Assembly (NCBI RefSeq): GCF_008039875.1
Contig: NZ_VRUU01000014.1
Span: 1-64,000 of the forward strand
Length of the DNA: 64,000 nucleotides
From: Methylobacterium sp. WL119
GTDB lineage: Bacteria > Pseudomonadota > Alphaproteobacteria > Rhizobiales > Beijerinckiaceae
Direction of reading: 5' to 3'
Position numbers and translations under genes: made by a program
Shown here: in pieces, positions 45,349 through 54,159 of the stretch
Layout: every line of letters starts with the position of its first letter
Position numbering within the stretch: position 1 is the stretch's first letter
The notes under the pieces: model-generated
Told to the model about the DNA's origin: nothing
Database searches by the model: none
Seen by the model: only the letters and a program-made list of their open reading frames with translations

Positions 45349-46728
45349 ATGTCGCTGGCGATTCCGGTGCAGAGCGCGACGCGCATGCGCGTGCGCTACC
45401 TGATCCTCCTCGTGCTGTTCGCGGTCACGGTGCTGAACTACGCCGACCGCGCGATCATCTCGATCGCGGGCGTGCCGATCGCGCAGGAATTCGGCATCAC
45501 GCCCGTGCAGATGGGCTACATCCTCTCCGCCTTCAGCTGGTCCTACGTCGCGGCCCAGCTGCCCGGCGGCTGGCTGCTCGACCGCTACGGCACCAAGTGG
45601 ATCTATGCCGGCGGCGTGTTCTTCTGGTCGTTCTTCACCTTCGTCCAGGGCTGGGCCGGCTTCCTCGGCGCGGGCTCCGCGGTGGCGGTGTTCTTCCTGA
45701 TGCGGATGCTGGTGGGCATCGCCGAGGCGCCGTCCTTCCCCGGCAACGCCCGCCTCGTCACCGCCTGGTTCCCGGCGGCCGAGCGCGGCAAGGCCTCGGC
45801 CGTGTTCAACGCGGCCCAATACTTCGCGCCGGTGCTGTTCGCGCCGCTCACCGCCTGGGTGACCCAGAGCTTCGGCTGGCGCTACGCGTTCTTCAGCATG
45901 GGCCTGATCGGCCTGGCGATGGTGCTGCTCTGGGTCTGGCTGATCCACGACCCCAAGGACCATCCGAGCGTCACCTCGGGCGAGCTCGACGAGATCGCCC
46001 GGGGCGGCGCGCTGGTGCAGGTCGGCGCCGCGCCGTCGGGCGCGACCACGTCGACAGCGCGCGACGCGAAGCCGGTGCGGGCGGGCGCCGCCCCCGCCGC
46101 CGGCACCTGGGGAACGATCAAGCAGCTCCTCGGCAACCGGATGCTGCTCGGCATCTACGTGGCGCAGCACTGCATCAACGTGATGACCTACTTCTTCCTG
46201 ACGTGGTTTCCGATCTACCTCGTCAAGCAGCGCGGCATGTCCGTGCTCCAGGCCGGCTTCACCGCCTCGCTCCCGGCCTTGTGCGGCTTCGTCGGCGGCA
46301 TCCTCGGCGGCGTGATCTCCGACGCGCTCCTGCGCCGGACCGGCTCGCTCAACATCGCCCGCAAGCTGCCGATCATCGCCGGCATGCTGCTGTCGATGGT
46401 GATCATCGCCTGCAACTACGTCGACTCGCATGCCCTGGTGATCGGCCTGATGGCGGCGGCCTTCTTCGGCAAGGGCCTCGGGGCGCTCGGCTGGGCGGTG
46501 GTGTCCGACACCTCGCCCAAGGAGGCGGCGGGCCTGAGCGGCGCGCTGTTCAACATGTTCGGCAACACCGCCGGCATCACCACGCCGATCATCATCGGCT
46601 ATCTCGTCCAGTCCTCGGGCTCGTTCGACACGGCGTTGGTCTTCGTCGGGATCAACGCGCTCGTGGCGATGAGCGCCTATCTCCTCCTCGTCGGCGACAT
46701 CCGGCGGGTGGAGCTGCGCCGCGCCTGA
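45349..46728 (+). CDS. MFS D-glucarate/galactarate permease (GudP/GarP-like), copy 2
   Basis: 459 residues, 12 helices. It is plainly paralogous to the permease at 38726: [48 protein letters not shown], and [28 protein letters not shown]. It differs by a longer central loop (Ala/Thr-rich, about residues 225-255). It is followed after 28 bases by garD, so it may be the galactarate-preferring carrier, though that is inference. ATG 45349 has GAGGAGG at a good distance. Confidence 0.88.
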   Translation: MSLAIPVQSATRMRVRYLILLVLFAVTVLNYADRAIISIAGVPIAQEFGITPVQMGYILSAFSWSYVAAQLPGGWLLDRYGTKWIYAGGVFFWSFFTFVQGWAGFLGAGSAVAVFFLMRMLVGIAEAPSFPGNARLVTAWFPAAERGKASAVFNAAQYFAPVLFAPLTAWVTQSFGWRYAFFSMGLIGLAMVLLWVWLIHDPKDHPSVTSGELDEIARGGALVQVGAAPSGATTSTARDAKPVRAGAAPAAGTWGTIKQLLGNRMLLGIYVAQHCINVMTYFFLTWFPIYLVKQRGMSVLQAGFTASLPALCGFVGGILGGVISDALLRRTGSLNIARKLPIIAGMLLSMVIIACNYVDSHALVIGLMAAAFFGKGLGALGWAVVSDTSPKEAAGLSGALFNMFGNTAGITTPIIIGYLVQSSGSFDTALVFVGINALVAMSAYLLLVGDIRRVELRRA

Positions 46729-46756
46729 CCGACCGCCGACCGCCAGGGAGCATGCG

Positions 46757-48340
46757 ATGCCAGACGCCGTGATCGAAGCCCCGCCGGTGCCGCCGGCCGG
46801 GCCCGCCCTGGGCGACGCCCCCCGCACCATCCGCCTGCACGCGAGCGACAACGTCGCCATCGTCGTCAACGCCTTCGGGCTGCCGGCCGGCACGGTGTTC
46901 TCGGACGGGCTGACCCTCGTCGAGTTCGTGCCGCAGGGCCACAAGGTGGCGCTCGCCGCGATCCCCGAGGGCGGCGAGGTCCGGCGCTACGGCGAGGTCG
47001 TCGGCATCGCGACGCAGGATATCCCGTGCGGCGCCTGGGTCGAGGAATCGCGCGTGGCCACCCCGACCGCCCCCGCCCTCGACGCGCTGGAGATGGCGAC
47101 CCGCGTGCCGGCGCCCCTGCCGCCGCTGACCGGCTGCACCTTCGAGGGGTTCCGCAACCCGGACGGCTCGGTCGGCACCAAGAACATCCTCGCCATCTCG
47201 ATCAGCGTGCAATGCGTCGCCGGCACCCTCGACGTGGCGATCCGGCGGATCAAGGCGGAGCTGCTGCCGCGCTTCCCCAACGTCGACGACGTGGTCGGGC
47301 TGACCCACGCCTACGGCTGCGGCGTCGCGATCAACGCGCCGCAGGCGGTGATCCCGATCCGCACCCTCCAGAGCCTCGCCCGCAACCCGAATTTCGGCGG
47401 CGAGGTGATGGTGGTGGGCCTCGGCTGCGAGAAGCTCGTCTCCGAGCGCCTGCTGCCGGACGGCGACGACGCGCAGGACGGCGGCGTCGTGCGGATGCAG
47501 GACGAGCGCCACCAGGGCTTTTCCATGATGCTCGACAGCATCATGGCGATGGCCGAGGCCCGGCTCGCGATCCTGAACCGGCGCCGGCGCGAGACCTGCC
47601 CGGCCTCCGACCTCGTGGTCGGCCTGCAATGCGGCGGCAGCGACGCGTTCTCCGGCGTCACCGCCAACCCGGCGCTCGGGTACTGCGCCGACCTGATCGT
47701 CGCCGCCGGCGGCACGGTCCTGTTCTCGGAGGTCACCGAGGTCCGCGACGCGATCCACCTGCTGACGCCGCGCGCCAAGACGCCAGCGGTGGCCGAGGCT
47801 TTGGTGCGCGAGATGGCGTGGTACGACGACTACCTCGCCAAGGGCGAGGCCGACCGGCGCGCCAACCCGTCCCCCGGCAACAAGAAGGGCGGGCTGAACA
47901 ACATCGTCGAGAAGGCGCTCGGGTCGGTCGCCAAATCCGGCACCTCGGCGATCTCCGGCGTGCTCGCCCCGGGCGAGCGGGTCCGCGAGAAGGGCCTGAT
48001 CTTCGCGGCGACGCCGGCGAGCGACTTCGTCTGCGGCACGCTGCAGCTCGCCTCCGGGATCACCCTCCAGGTGTTCTCGACGGGCCGCGGCACGCCCTAC
48101 GGCCTCGCGCAATGCCCCGTGATCAAGGTCGCGACCCGCACCGAGCTCAGCCAGCGCTGGTCCGACCTGATCGACCTCGACGCCGGCCGCATCGCCACCG
48201 GCCACGCGACGATCGAGGAGGTCGGCCGCGAGCTGTTCCAGCTCATCCTCGACGTGGCGAGCGGGCGCAAGACGCCGTGGTCCGACCGCTGGGGCCTGTT
48301 CAACGACCTGACGCTGTTCAACCCGGCGCCGATCACCTGA
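46757..48340 (+). CDS. garD: Galactarate dehydratase
   Basis: 527 residues, UxaA family. An N-terminal SAF domain ([15 protein letters not shown] to [17 protein letters not shown]) is followed by the catalytic domain with [62 protein letters not shown] and [26 protein letters not shown]. Several Cys and His in these segments are the presumed iron ligands. It converts galactarate to 5-keto-4-deoxy-D-glucarate, joining the GudD route. It forms an operon with the permease upstream. Confidence 0.94.
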   Translation: MPDAVIEAPPVPPAGPALGDAPRTIRLHASDNVAIVVNAFGLPAGTVFSDGLTLVEFVPQGHKVALAAIPEGGEVRRYGEVVGIATQDIPCGAWVEESRVATPTAPALDALEMATRVPAPLPPLTGCTFEGFRNPDGSVGTKNILAISISVQCVAGTLDVAIRRIKAELLPRFPNVDDVVGLTHAYGCGVAINAPQAVIPIRTLQSLARNPNFGGEVMVVGLGCEKLVSERLLPDGDDAQDGGVVRMQDERHQGFSMMLDSIMAMAEARLAILNRRRRETCPASDLVVGLQCGGSDAFSGVTANPALGYCADLIVAAGGTVLFSEVTEVRDAIHLLTPRAKTPAVAEALVREMAWYDDYLAKGEADRRANPSPGNKKGGLNNIVEKALGSVAKSGTSAISGVLAPGERVREKGLIFAATPASDFVCGTLQLASGITLQVFSTGRGTPYGLAQCPVIKVATRTELSQRWSDLIDLDAGRIATGHATIEEVGRELFQLILDVASGRKTPWSDRWGLFNDLTLFNPAPIT

Positions 48341-48445
48341 GGGTTCCGACGCCACGGAAGGAGCGGACACGCCGCACGCCATGCGCCGTGCCCGCCGGGG
48401 ACCGAGCGACGGACAGGCCGGGACGACACCGGCCGGGAGGACACG

Positions 48446-48657
48446 ATGGGCGCACTCGATCGCCGGACCCTGCTGGCGCTGGCGGGCGCCGCCGCCACGA
48501 CGGCGTGGGCCGGGCCTGCGCAGGCCGCCTTCGAGCCGTCCGAGCGCCTGCCCGACCCGGCGATCGAGATCCTCGACCCGTCGTTCGCCCGGTACCGGAT
48601 CTTCTCGGCGACGGTGGAGCGGATCGCCACGGGCTTTCGCTGGGCGGTAGGGCCGCC
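48446..48657 (+). pseudogene. Truncated SMP-30/gluconolactonase-type gene (5' end only)
   Basis: ATG 48446 has a strong GGGAGG. The product starts with a twin-Arg-like signal (MGALDRRTLLALAGAAATTAWAG to AQA), then FEPSERLPDPAIEILDPSF, RYRIFSATVERIATGFRWAVGP. This is the opening of secreted SMP-30/gluconolactonase-like lactonases, in which WAEGP is followed by about 270 more residues. Here homology stops at codon 70, exactly where the minus-strand glycosidase gene ends; the frame continues only as its antisense. A lactonase would fit the aldarate pathway by opening glucaro-lactones. The rest of the gene has been lost. Confidence 0.75.
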
Positions 48658-49959
48658 CTACACCAGCTCGAGGATCGCGAGCCGGTCCGTCACGCCGAGG
48701 GTCAGCGTCCGGGCCGGGCCGAGCGTTTCCACGCCGACCGAGCCGTCGTCGGCGAAGCGGTGCAGCCGCGCCGCCTTCGGGACGCCCGAGAGGGTGAGGG
48801 TCACGCCCTGCGCCGGCGCGTCGGGCCGTGCCCGGCGTTGCACCCGGTCCCAGCCGTCGATCCCGAGCCAGAGCGGCACGAGGACGGCGCCGTCGCCGCG
48901 CAGGAAGCGGATCGCCTGGAGGTCGCGCGGGGCCGCGTCGAGGGCCGCGTCGAGGGCCACGTCGAGGGCGGGGCCGGCCACGGCCGGGCCGGCCCGGAAC
49001 AGGCGCATCAGGTTGGCGACCGCGGAAAAGGTCGGCGTGGCTGAGCCGTCGAAGCGCAGGAGGCCGAACCGGCCTTCCGGGTCGCCCTCGCCCCGGTCGA
49101 CCGAGGCGGCCAGCTCGTAGAGGTAGGTGCGGCGGATGCCCTGGAGGAAGCTCCACAGCAGCAGGCGGGGCGTGTAGCGCGCCCGCACGGCCTCCGAGAC
49201 CGGGAAGTGGAAGCTCCGGGTGGCGAGCGCGGTGTGGTAGCCGTTCTCGGTGGCGAGCAGCGGCGCGCGGCCGAAGATGGGCTGAGCGGCGGCGACGAAG
49301 CGGCGCAGGTCGCCGTTACCGGCGTTCTCCGGGTGCTCCATGCCGGGGTAGGGGTGGATGTTGCCGTAGTCGACGGCGTTGGCCAGGGACTCCGCCGCCG
49401 CGACGTTGGCCTGGACGTAGCTCGGCCCGGCGACCTTCACCGCGCCGCCGGCGTTGCGTGCCGCCCGGTAGAGCGCGCGCTGGTGCTCGGCCGAGGCCTG
49501 CGGGCGGCCGGCGCCGGCGGCGATGTTGGGCTCGTTGCTGCCCTCGGCGATCGCGAGCCCGCCCGCGCTCCAGGCGGCGATGTCGGGCAGGCGCCGGGGC
49601 GGCACCAGCGGCCCGACGTCGAGCCCGTCGTAGAAGACGAGGCTGAACCGGTAGCCGGCCCGCGCCAGCTCGGCGATCCGCCGGAACTGCGGCGGCGGCC
49701 CCGATGGCGGCTCGCCCGCCGGCAGGACGATGTCGTCGCGCAGGTGCCGGATCCCGAGGGCGTCGAGCGCCGCCGCGCAGCGCGCGAACCGGTCGACGTA
49801 CGGGGTCCCGTCGTGCCCGAAATGGGTGTTGATGCCGACGGACTGCGCGAAGTCCTCGCTGGGATACGACGGCAGCGGGCCGGCCAGGGCCGGGCGTGCC
49901 GCCAGCGCCGACGCGCCCGCCGCCAGCACGAGGCGGCGGGTCGGTCCATGGGGCCTCAT
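48658..49959 (-). CDS. Secreted clan GH-A-like glycoside hydrolase of the exopolysaccharide cluster
   Basis: 433 residues. A signal peptide (RRLVLAAGASALAARPALAG) precedes a TIM-barrel-like domain: SVGINTHFGHDGTPY, IRHLRDDIVLP, FSLVFYDGLD. The acid/base candidate is the Glu of GSNEPNIA and the nucleophile candidate the Glu of LLATENGYH; these NEP and TENG strand ends are clan GH-A marks (GH5/GH39-like). A beta-rich C-terminal 100 residues follows. It may trim or release the cluster's polymer. It lies 14 bases downstream of the flippase gene. Its 3' end coincides with the break in the gluconolactonase gene. Confidence 0.7.
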   Translation of the reverse strand: MRPHGPTRRLVLAAGASALAARPALAGPLPSYPSEDFAQSVGINTHFGHDGTPYVDRFARCAAALDALGIRHLRDDIVLPAGEPPSGPPPQFRRIAELARAGYRFSLVFYDGLDVGPLVPPRRLPDIAAWSAGGLAIAEGSNEPNIAAGAGRPQASAEHQRALYRAARNAGGAVKVAGPSYVQANVAAAESLANAVDYGNIHPYPGMEHPENAGNGDLRRFVAAAQPIFGRAPLLATENGYHTALATRSFHFPVSEAVRARYTPRLLLWSFLQGIRRTYLYELAASVDRGEGDPEGRFGLLRFDGSATPTFSAVANLMRLFRAGPAVAGPALDVALDAALDAAPRDLQAIRFLRGDGAVLVPLWLGIDGWDRVQRRARPDAPAQGVTLTLSGVPKAARLHRFADDGSVGVETLGPARTLTLGVTDRLAILELV

Positions 49960-49973
49960 CGATCGCACCTCGT

Positions 49974-51530
49974 CTAAGGCGTCGCGGCCGCGGGCACCGC
50001 CTCGGCGCGCGGCGCGGCGGCGGCGACCAGGGCGGCCTTGCGGTTCAGGATCAGCGCGACGCTCCGGCGCAGCGGCGCGCGCAGGAACAGCAGCGCCAGG
50101 ATCCCGTAGATCAGGATGCCGAGGCCGATCGCCGCCGCGAGGCCGGCGTGGTCGCCGAGCCGCGCGTAGAGGCGATCCTGCGCCAGGAACACGGTGGCGC
50201 CCATCGCGAGCGAGCAGGCGAGGATCGGCGCCAGCGAGGCGGCGACCGCCACGGTGCCGACCGGCACGAACCGGCCGGCGGCCCGCACCACCACGGGCGA
50301 GAACAGGTAGGCGCGCAGCACGTGCCCGACGACGAGGGCCGACAGGCCGAACGGCGCCGTCACCAACGAGGCCAGGATCGTGATCGTGAACTGCGCGGCC
50401 GACAGGACCAGCGCGGTGCCGGTCCGGTCGGAGGCGGTGAAGATCATCCACAGCATCGAGGTCGCGACGAATTCCGGGCCGAGCAGCGCCAGGATGCGCA
50501 GCACCGGCACCGCGTCGCGCCACTGCTCGCCGAAGAGCAGCGGCACGAGGTGCGGCGCCACCACGGCCATGCCGACGAAGGCCGGCAGCGCCAGCACCGC
50601 CGACATCGCGACGAAGCCGTCGAAGGCCGCGGCCAGGTCGCGCGGCCGGTCCTGCAGCCGGGCGTAGGTCGGCAGCGCGACCGCCGCGAGCGGGATCACC
50701 GCGACCTGGCTGATCAGGTCGATGCAGCGCCAGGCCATGCGCAGCAGGCCGATATCGGCGGTGGAGAGGAAGTAGGCGGCGACCACCTCCTGGCTGCGGA
50801 TGCTGAGCGTCAGGAGGAGCTGGGTCGAGAACACCCGGGAGCCGAAGGCGAGCTGGCGGCGGGCATGGGCGCGCACGAAGCGCCATCCGGGAAGCCACGG
50901 AAACGCCGCCCAGGTCAGCAGCGTCGTCATGCCGGTGGCGAGCAGCCGCTGGATCACCAGGCTCCAGACCCCGAACCCGTTCAGCGCGAGCGCGATCGCC
51001 ACCGACCCGCCGATCAGGTTGGCGACGAGGGCCCGGATCGCGAGGCTGCGGAAGCCGAAGAGGCGCTGCAGCCGCGCCTCGTGGATCACGCCCGCGGCCG
51101 CGATCACGAAGGTGGCGGCGAGCGCCGCCAGCACCGGCTGCAGCTCGGGGATCCGCAGCATCCACGCGATCGGCCAGGACAGCGCGACCAGCGCCAGCCC
51201 GTAGAGGCAGCCGGAGGCCAAAGCCACCCAGAAGGCGGTGTCGACGAAGCCGTCGTCGAGCCGGTCGGTCTGCACGACGAGGTCGGGCAGGCCGCCCCGC
51301 GTGACGATGAGCAGGATGTCGATGAACACGACCGCCACGGCGACGAGGCCGAACTCGCTCGGGTCGAGCAGGCGCGCCAGCACCAGGAACACCACGAAGC
51401 TCAGGACGACGTTGCCGATTGCGCTGACGGCGACCCACCCGGCCGCCCGGACGGAGCGGCCGGCCATATCGTCCCGGGTCGCAGCCGCGTCCGGCGCCGC
51501 GGCGGACGGGCCGGGCGGGCTAGGCGCCAT
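49974..51530 (-). CDS. Wzx-type polysaccharide flippase
   Basis: 518 residues, about 13-14 membrane helices, of the polysaccharide transporter (WzxC/RfbX, MOP) superfamily: AGWVAVSAIGNVVLSFVVFLVLARLLDPSEFG at the start, then RGGLPDLVVQ, and FGSRVFSTQLLLTLS about midway. It should flip undecaprenyl-linked repeat units to the periplasm. Both ends are Ala-rich and cytosolic. It overlaps the preceding glycosyltransferase stop by 11 bases, so it is in the same operon. No wzy-type polymerase was found in the window. Confidence 0.85.
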   Translation of the reverse strand: MAPSPPGPSAAAPDAAATRDDMAGRSVRAAGWVAVSAIGNVVLSFVVFLVLARLLDPSEFGLVAVAVVFIDILLIVTRGGLPDLVVQTDRLDDGFVDTAFWVALASGCLYGLALVALSWPIAWMLRIPELQPVLAALAATFVIAAAGVIHEARLQRLFGFRSLAIRALVANLIGGSVAIALALNGFGVWSLVIQRLLATGMTTLLTWAAFPWLPGWRFVRAHARRQLAFGSRVFSTQLLLTLSIRSQEVVAAYFLSTADIGLLRMAWRCIDLISQVAVIPLAAVALPTYARLQDRPRDLAAAFDGFVAMSAVLALPAFVGMAVVAPHLVPLLFGEQWRDAVPVLRILALLGPEFVATSMLWMIFTASDRTGTALVLSAAQFTITILASLVTAPFGLSALVVGHVLRAYLFSPVVVRAAGRFVPVGTVAVAASLAPILACSLAMGATVFLAQDRLYARLGDHAGLAAAIGLGILIYGILALLFLRAPLRRSVALILNRKAALVAAAAPRAEAVPAAATP

Positions 51531-52812
51531 GATGGATGCCGTGCGCTGGCGACGGTTCCGGCGCGATGCCGCGGCGCTCGGCGAGAAGCTCGGCGTAGAG
51601 GTCGAGATACTTCTCGGCGACGCGCTCGGAGGTCGATTCGCGCAGGACGTGCTGGAACGCGCGCTCGTCCGGCAGGCTGGCGCGGCCGCGGGCCAGCACC
51701 GTGCGGATGCGGTCCGCGAGGTCGGGCGCGTCGCCGGCGCGAAACAGCCAGTCGGCGTTGTCCTCGCCGATCAGCTCGGGGATGCCGCCGGAATCGGCGC
51801 CGATCACCGGCACGCCCATGGCGTAGGCCTCGTAGACCGTGCGCGGCGAGGGCTCGGCCCAGAACGAGGGCACGACGAGGACGTCGACCTCGGTGAGGAA
51901 GTCCTTCGGGTCGACCCAGCCGACGAACTCGATCGGCAGCCCTTCGGCCTTCGCCTTGAACCGCTCGATCGAGTCGTCCATCGCCTGGCCCGCGATCAGG
52001 CAGCGCCAGCCGCCGGAGGCGGGATTCCCTTCGGTGGCGTGCGCGCGTGAGCCGATCTCGGCCAGCGCGTCGATCAGCGTGCCGACGCCCTTCTCGACGT
52101 TGATCCGCCCGAGATAGCCGAAGGTCATCGGCTTGGCGCTCCGGTCGACCCGGCGGCGCGCCTCGGGATCGCCGTCCGGCACCGTGCAGGAATAGTAGAT
52201 CACCCGTCGCCGCTCGGGAGCGAGGTGGCGGAACAGGCCATGGTCGACATGGGTCTGCAGGATCCGGGTGCCGACGCTCGCCACCGCGTCGACCCAGCGG
52301 TTGGTCAGCTGCTTGGAGGCGTTCACGACCTTGCAGCCGAGGTGCCAGTGCGTGCACGGCGCGCCGTGCTTGAACATCGCCGCGTTGCCGCAGATCAGGT
52401 CGTACTCGCAGACCGTGTGCACGATCGGGATGTCGCGCCGGGCCGCCTCGCGCCAGACCAGCGTCGAGATGTCGAGCAGCGAGTGGGTGTTGACGACGTC
52501 CGGCCGGAAGTCGTCGAGCACCCGGCCGAAATCGGCGGCGATCGCGAAGTTCCACTGCTGCTTGAGCTTGGCGGCGTTGCGCGCGAAGCGGCCGTGCTGC
52601 GCCCAGTCCTCGAGCCAGAAGTCGTTGTGATGCGCCATGCGGTAGACCGTGACGCCGTTGCGCACGGTCTTGGGCTCGGCCTGCCGCTCGATGCAGGCGG
52701 CGGCGACCGTGTGCCCGAGGCCGGCGAGCTCCTCGGCCAGATGCTCGACGGACCGCTCGGCGCCGCCGACGATGTGGGGCGGATAGAGCGAGCTAAGGTG
52801 CAGGATGCGCAT
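51520..52812 (-). CDS. Glycosyltransferase, GT4 family
   Basis: 430 residues, GT-B fold. The N-terminal motif MRILHLSSLYPPHIVGGAE is followed by VVNTHSLLDIS. The C-terminal nucleotide-sugar domain has MTFGYLGRINVEKGVGTLIDAL, VLVVPSFWAEPSPRTVYEAYAMGVPVIG with the E-x7-E motif. It is paralogous to the next gene upstream (both start MRILHLSSLY). ATG 52812 lies inside the upstream gene's end (20-base overlap). The frame is open through the tandem repeat to 52920, so a longer N-terminus of Arg/Lys/Gln repeats is possible but unlikely. Confidence 0.88.
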   Translation of the reverse strand: MRILHLSSLYPPHIVGGAERSVEHLAEELAGLGHTVAAACIERQAEPKTVRNGVTVYRMAHHNDFWLEDWAQHGRFARNAAKLKQQWNFAIAADFGRVLDDFRPDVVNTHSLLDISTLVWREAARRDIPIVHTVCEYDLICGNAAMFKHGAPCTHWHLGCKVVNASKQLTNRWVDAVASVGTRILQTHVDHGLFRHLAPERRRVIYYSCTVPDGDPEARRRVDRSAKPMTFGYLGRINVEKGVGTLIDALAEIGSRAHATEGNPASGGWRCLIAGQAMDDSIERFKAKAEGLPIEFVGWVDPKDFLTEVDVLVVPSFWAEPSPRTVYEAYAMGVPVIGADSGGIPELIGEDNADWLFRAGDAPDLADRIRTVLARGRASLPDERAFQHVLRESTSERVAEKYLDLYAELLAERRGIAPEPSPAHGIHHGA

Positions 52813-54106
52813 GGCGCCTTGATCCTTGAGGCGTTGATTCTCGAGGCGTTGACCCCTGGGACGTTGACCCTTGGGACGTCGATCCTTGGGACGCCGATCC
52901 GTGGGCGACGGCGGGCTCACGGGCGAGGAGGCTGCGGTAGAGGTCGAGGTAGCGGGCGGCGACCGCCTGCGGCCGAGTTCCTTCGGCGACCGCGGCGGCG
53001 TTGCCGAGGCCGGTCGCGAGGCGGGCGGGGTCGGCGACGATCCGCGCCATCGCGGCGGCCAGCGCCGCCGCGTCGCCGGGCGGCACGAGCCAGGCGGGAT
53101 CGTCGGTGCCGACCTGCTCGGCGATGCCGCCGACGGCGGTGCCGATCACCGGGACGCCGCGGGCGTAGGCCTCGGCCACCGTGCGCCCGAAGGCCTCGGG
53201 CCAGACCGGCGGGACGACGAGGCAGTCGATGCCGTCGAGGAAGGCGTCGGCCGCGACGAACCCGTCGAAGGCGACGGGCAGCCCGGCGGCGAGGCCTTCG
53301 TAGCGGTCGAGCCCGTCGACGGCGCGCCCGGCGACGCGCAGCCGCCAGCCGGTGCCGGGCAGGCGGCGGCAGGCCTCGATCAGGGTGTCGACGCCCTTCG
53401 ACGGCTCGATCCGGCCGATGTAGCCGAACGTGACCCCGCCCGAGGGGAGGGCGCGCGGCGCCGGCGGCGGCCCCGCCTCGATCGGGTTCCAGATCACCTG
53501 CCGCAACGCGGCCGGCACGTCGCGGAAGAACCCGGCCGCGAGGTGGCGGGCGAGGATGTCGCTGCCGACGCCGACCACGGCGTCGACCGGCCGCTGGCAG
53601 AGCCGGTGCAGGAGCGCGTAGGCGCGGCACTTGGCGTGCTGCCGCTCGCAGGCGCGGCCGTGCCGCACCATCGCGCCGTTGCTGCACAGGCTCGTGAAGT
53701 CGTGCAGCGTGTGGACGACCGGCACCCCGAGCAGGCGCAGCATCGGCCAGATCCGCGGCGTCAGCTCCGACATCGAGTGCGTGTTCACCACGTCGGGCGA
53801 AAAATCCCGCACCGCGGCCTCCATCGCGGCGAGCGTGCGCCCGTCCCACTGCGCGGCGAGCTTGTAGCGCAGGCGGTCGAGCCGCCCGTGCTCGGCCCAG
53901 TCGAGGACGTAGAACGGGGTGCCGTGGCCGAGGCGGTAGATCGTCGCCGCGCCCGACCGGTCGGGCGGCTCCGCCCGGCGCGACAGGCAGGCGACGCCGA
54001 CCTGCGCCCCGAGACCCGCCTGCATCCGCACGAGGGTCTCCACCATCAGCTCCGCCCCCCCGACCTGTTCGGGCTGATACAGCGATGAGAGGTGGAGAAT
54101 ACGCAT
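52793..54106 (-). CDS. Glycosyltransferase, GT4 family, with pentapeptide-repeat tail
   Basis: 437 residues. MRILHLSSLYQPEQVGGAEL opens the acceptor domain; DVVNTHSMSELTPRIW follows. VTFGYIGRIEPSKGVDTLIEACR and LVVPPVWPEAFGRTVAEAYARGVPVIG form the donor domain with the E-x7-E motif. The last 35 residues are not part of the fold: they are Ser/Thr/Gly/Gln pentapeptides (GSTSQ type) encoded by the 15-bp tandem repeat. It is the first gene of the minus-strand arm. The sugar specificity is unknown. Confidence 0.87.
   Translation of the reverse strand: MRILHLSSLYQPEQVGGAELMVETLVRMQAGLGAQVGVACLSRRAEPPDRSGAATIYRLGHGTPFYVLDWAEHGRLDRLRYKLAAQWDGRTLAAMEAAVRDFSPDVVNTHSMSELTPRIWPMLRLLGVPVVHTLHDFTSLCSNGAMVRHGRACERQHAKCRAYALLHRLCQRPVDAVVGVGSDILARHLAAGFFRDVPAALRQVIWNPIEAGPPPAPRALPSGGVTFGYIGRIEPSKGVDTLIEACRRLPGTGWRLRVAGRAVDGLDRYEGLAAGLPVAFDGFVAADAFLDGIDCLVVPPVWPEAFGRTVAEAYARGVPVIGTAVGGIAEQVGTDDPAWLVPPGDAAALAAAMARIVADPARLATGLGNAAAVAEGTRPQAVAARYLDLYRSLLAREPAVAHGSASQGSTSQGSTSQGSTPRESTPQGSRRHAHPAP
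52816..52905. repeat. Six 15-bp tandem repeats at the junction of two glycosyltransferase genes
   Basis: Units begin at 52816, 52831, 52846, 52861, 52876 and 52891, with examples GCGTTGACCCCTGGG, ACGTTGACCCTTGGG and ACGTCGATCCTTGGG on the plus strand. They encode the Ser-rich tail of the upstream glycosyltransferase. Because the unit is 15 bases, gain or loss keeps the frame, and the frame of the downstream gene is also open through it. Confidence 0.85.
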
Positions 54107-54159
54107 CTGATCAATCTGACGGTGCTAGATCGACCCTAGTCCGGGGTTATTGCCAGTCG

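Noticed and set aside
48658..49120. Continuation of the gluconolactonase frame to 49120
   Set aside because: After 48657 the frame is only the antisense of the glycosidase gene and has no lactonase features.
49960..51438. In-frame extension joining the glycosidase to sequence antisense or out of frame with the flippase (a 926-codon open frame)
   Set aside because: The glycosidase has its own signal peptide and ribosome site at 49959, and the flippase reads in another frame across this region.
52812..52920. Longer start (52920) for the downstream GT4 enzyme through the tandem repeat
   Set aside because: MRILHLSSLY at 52812 is the family start, exactly as in its paralog; the repeat-coded extension has no homology. 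Kept only as a finding about open frames.
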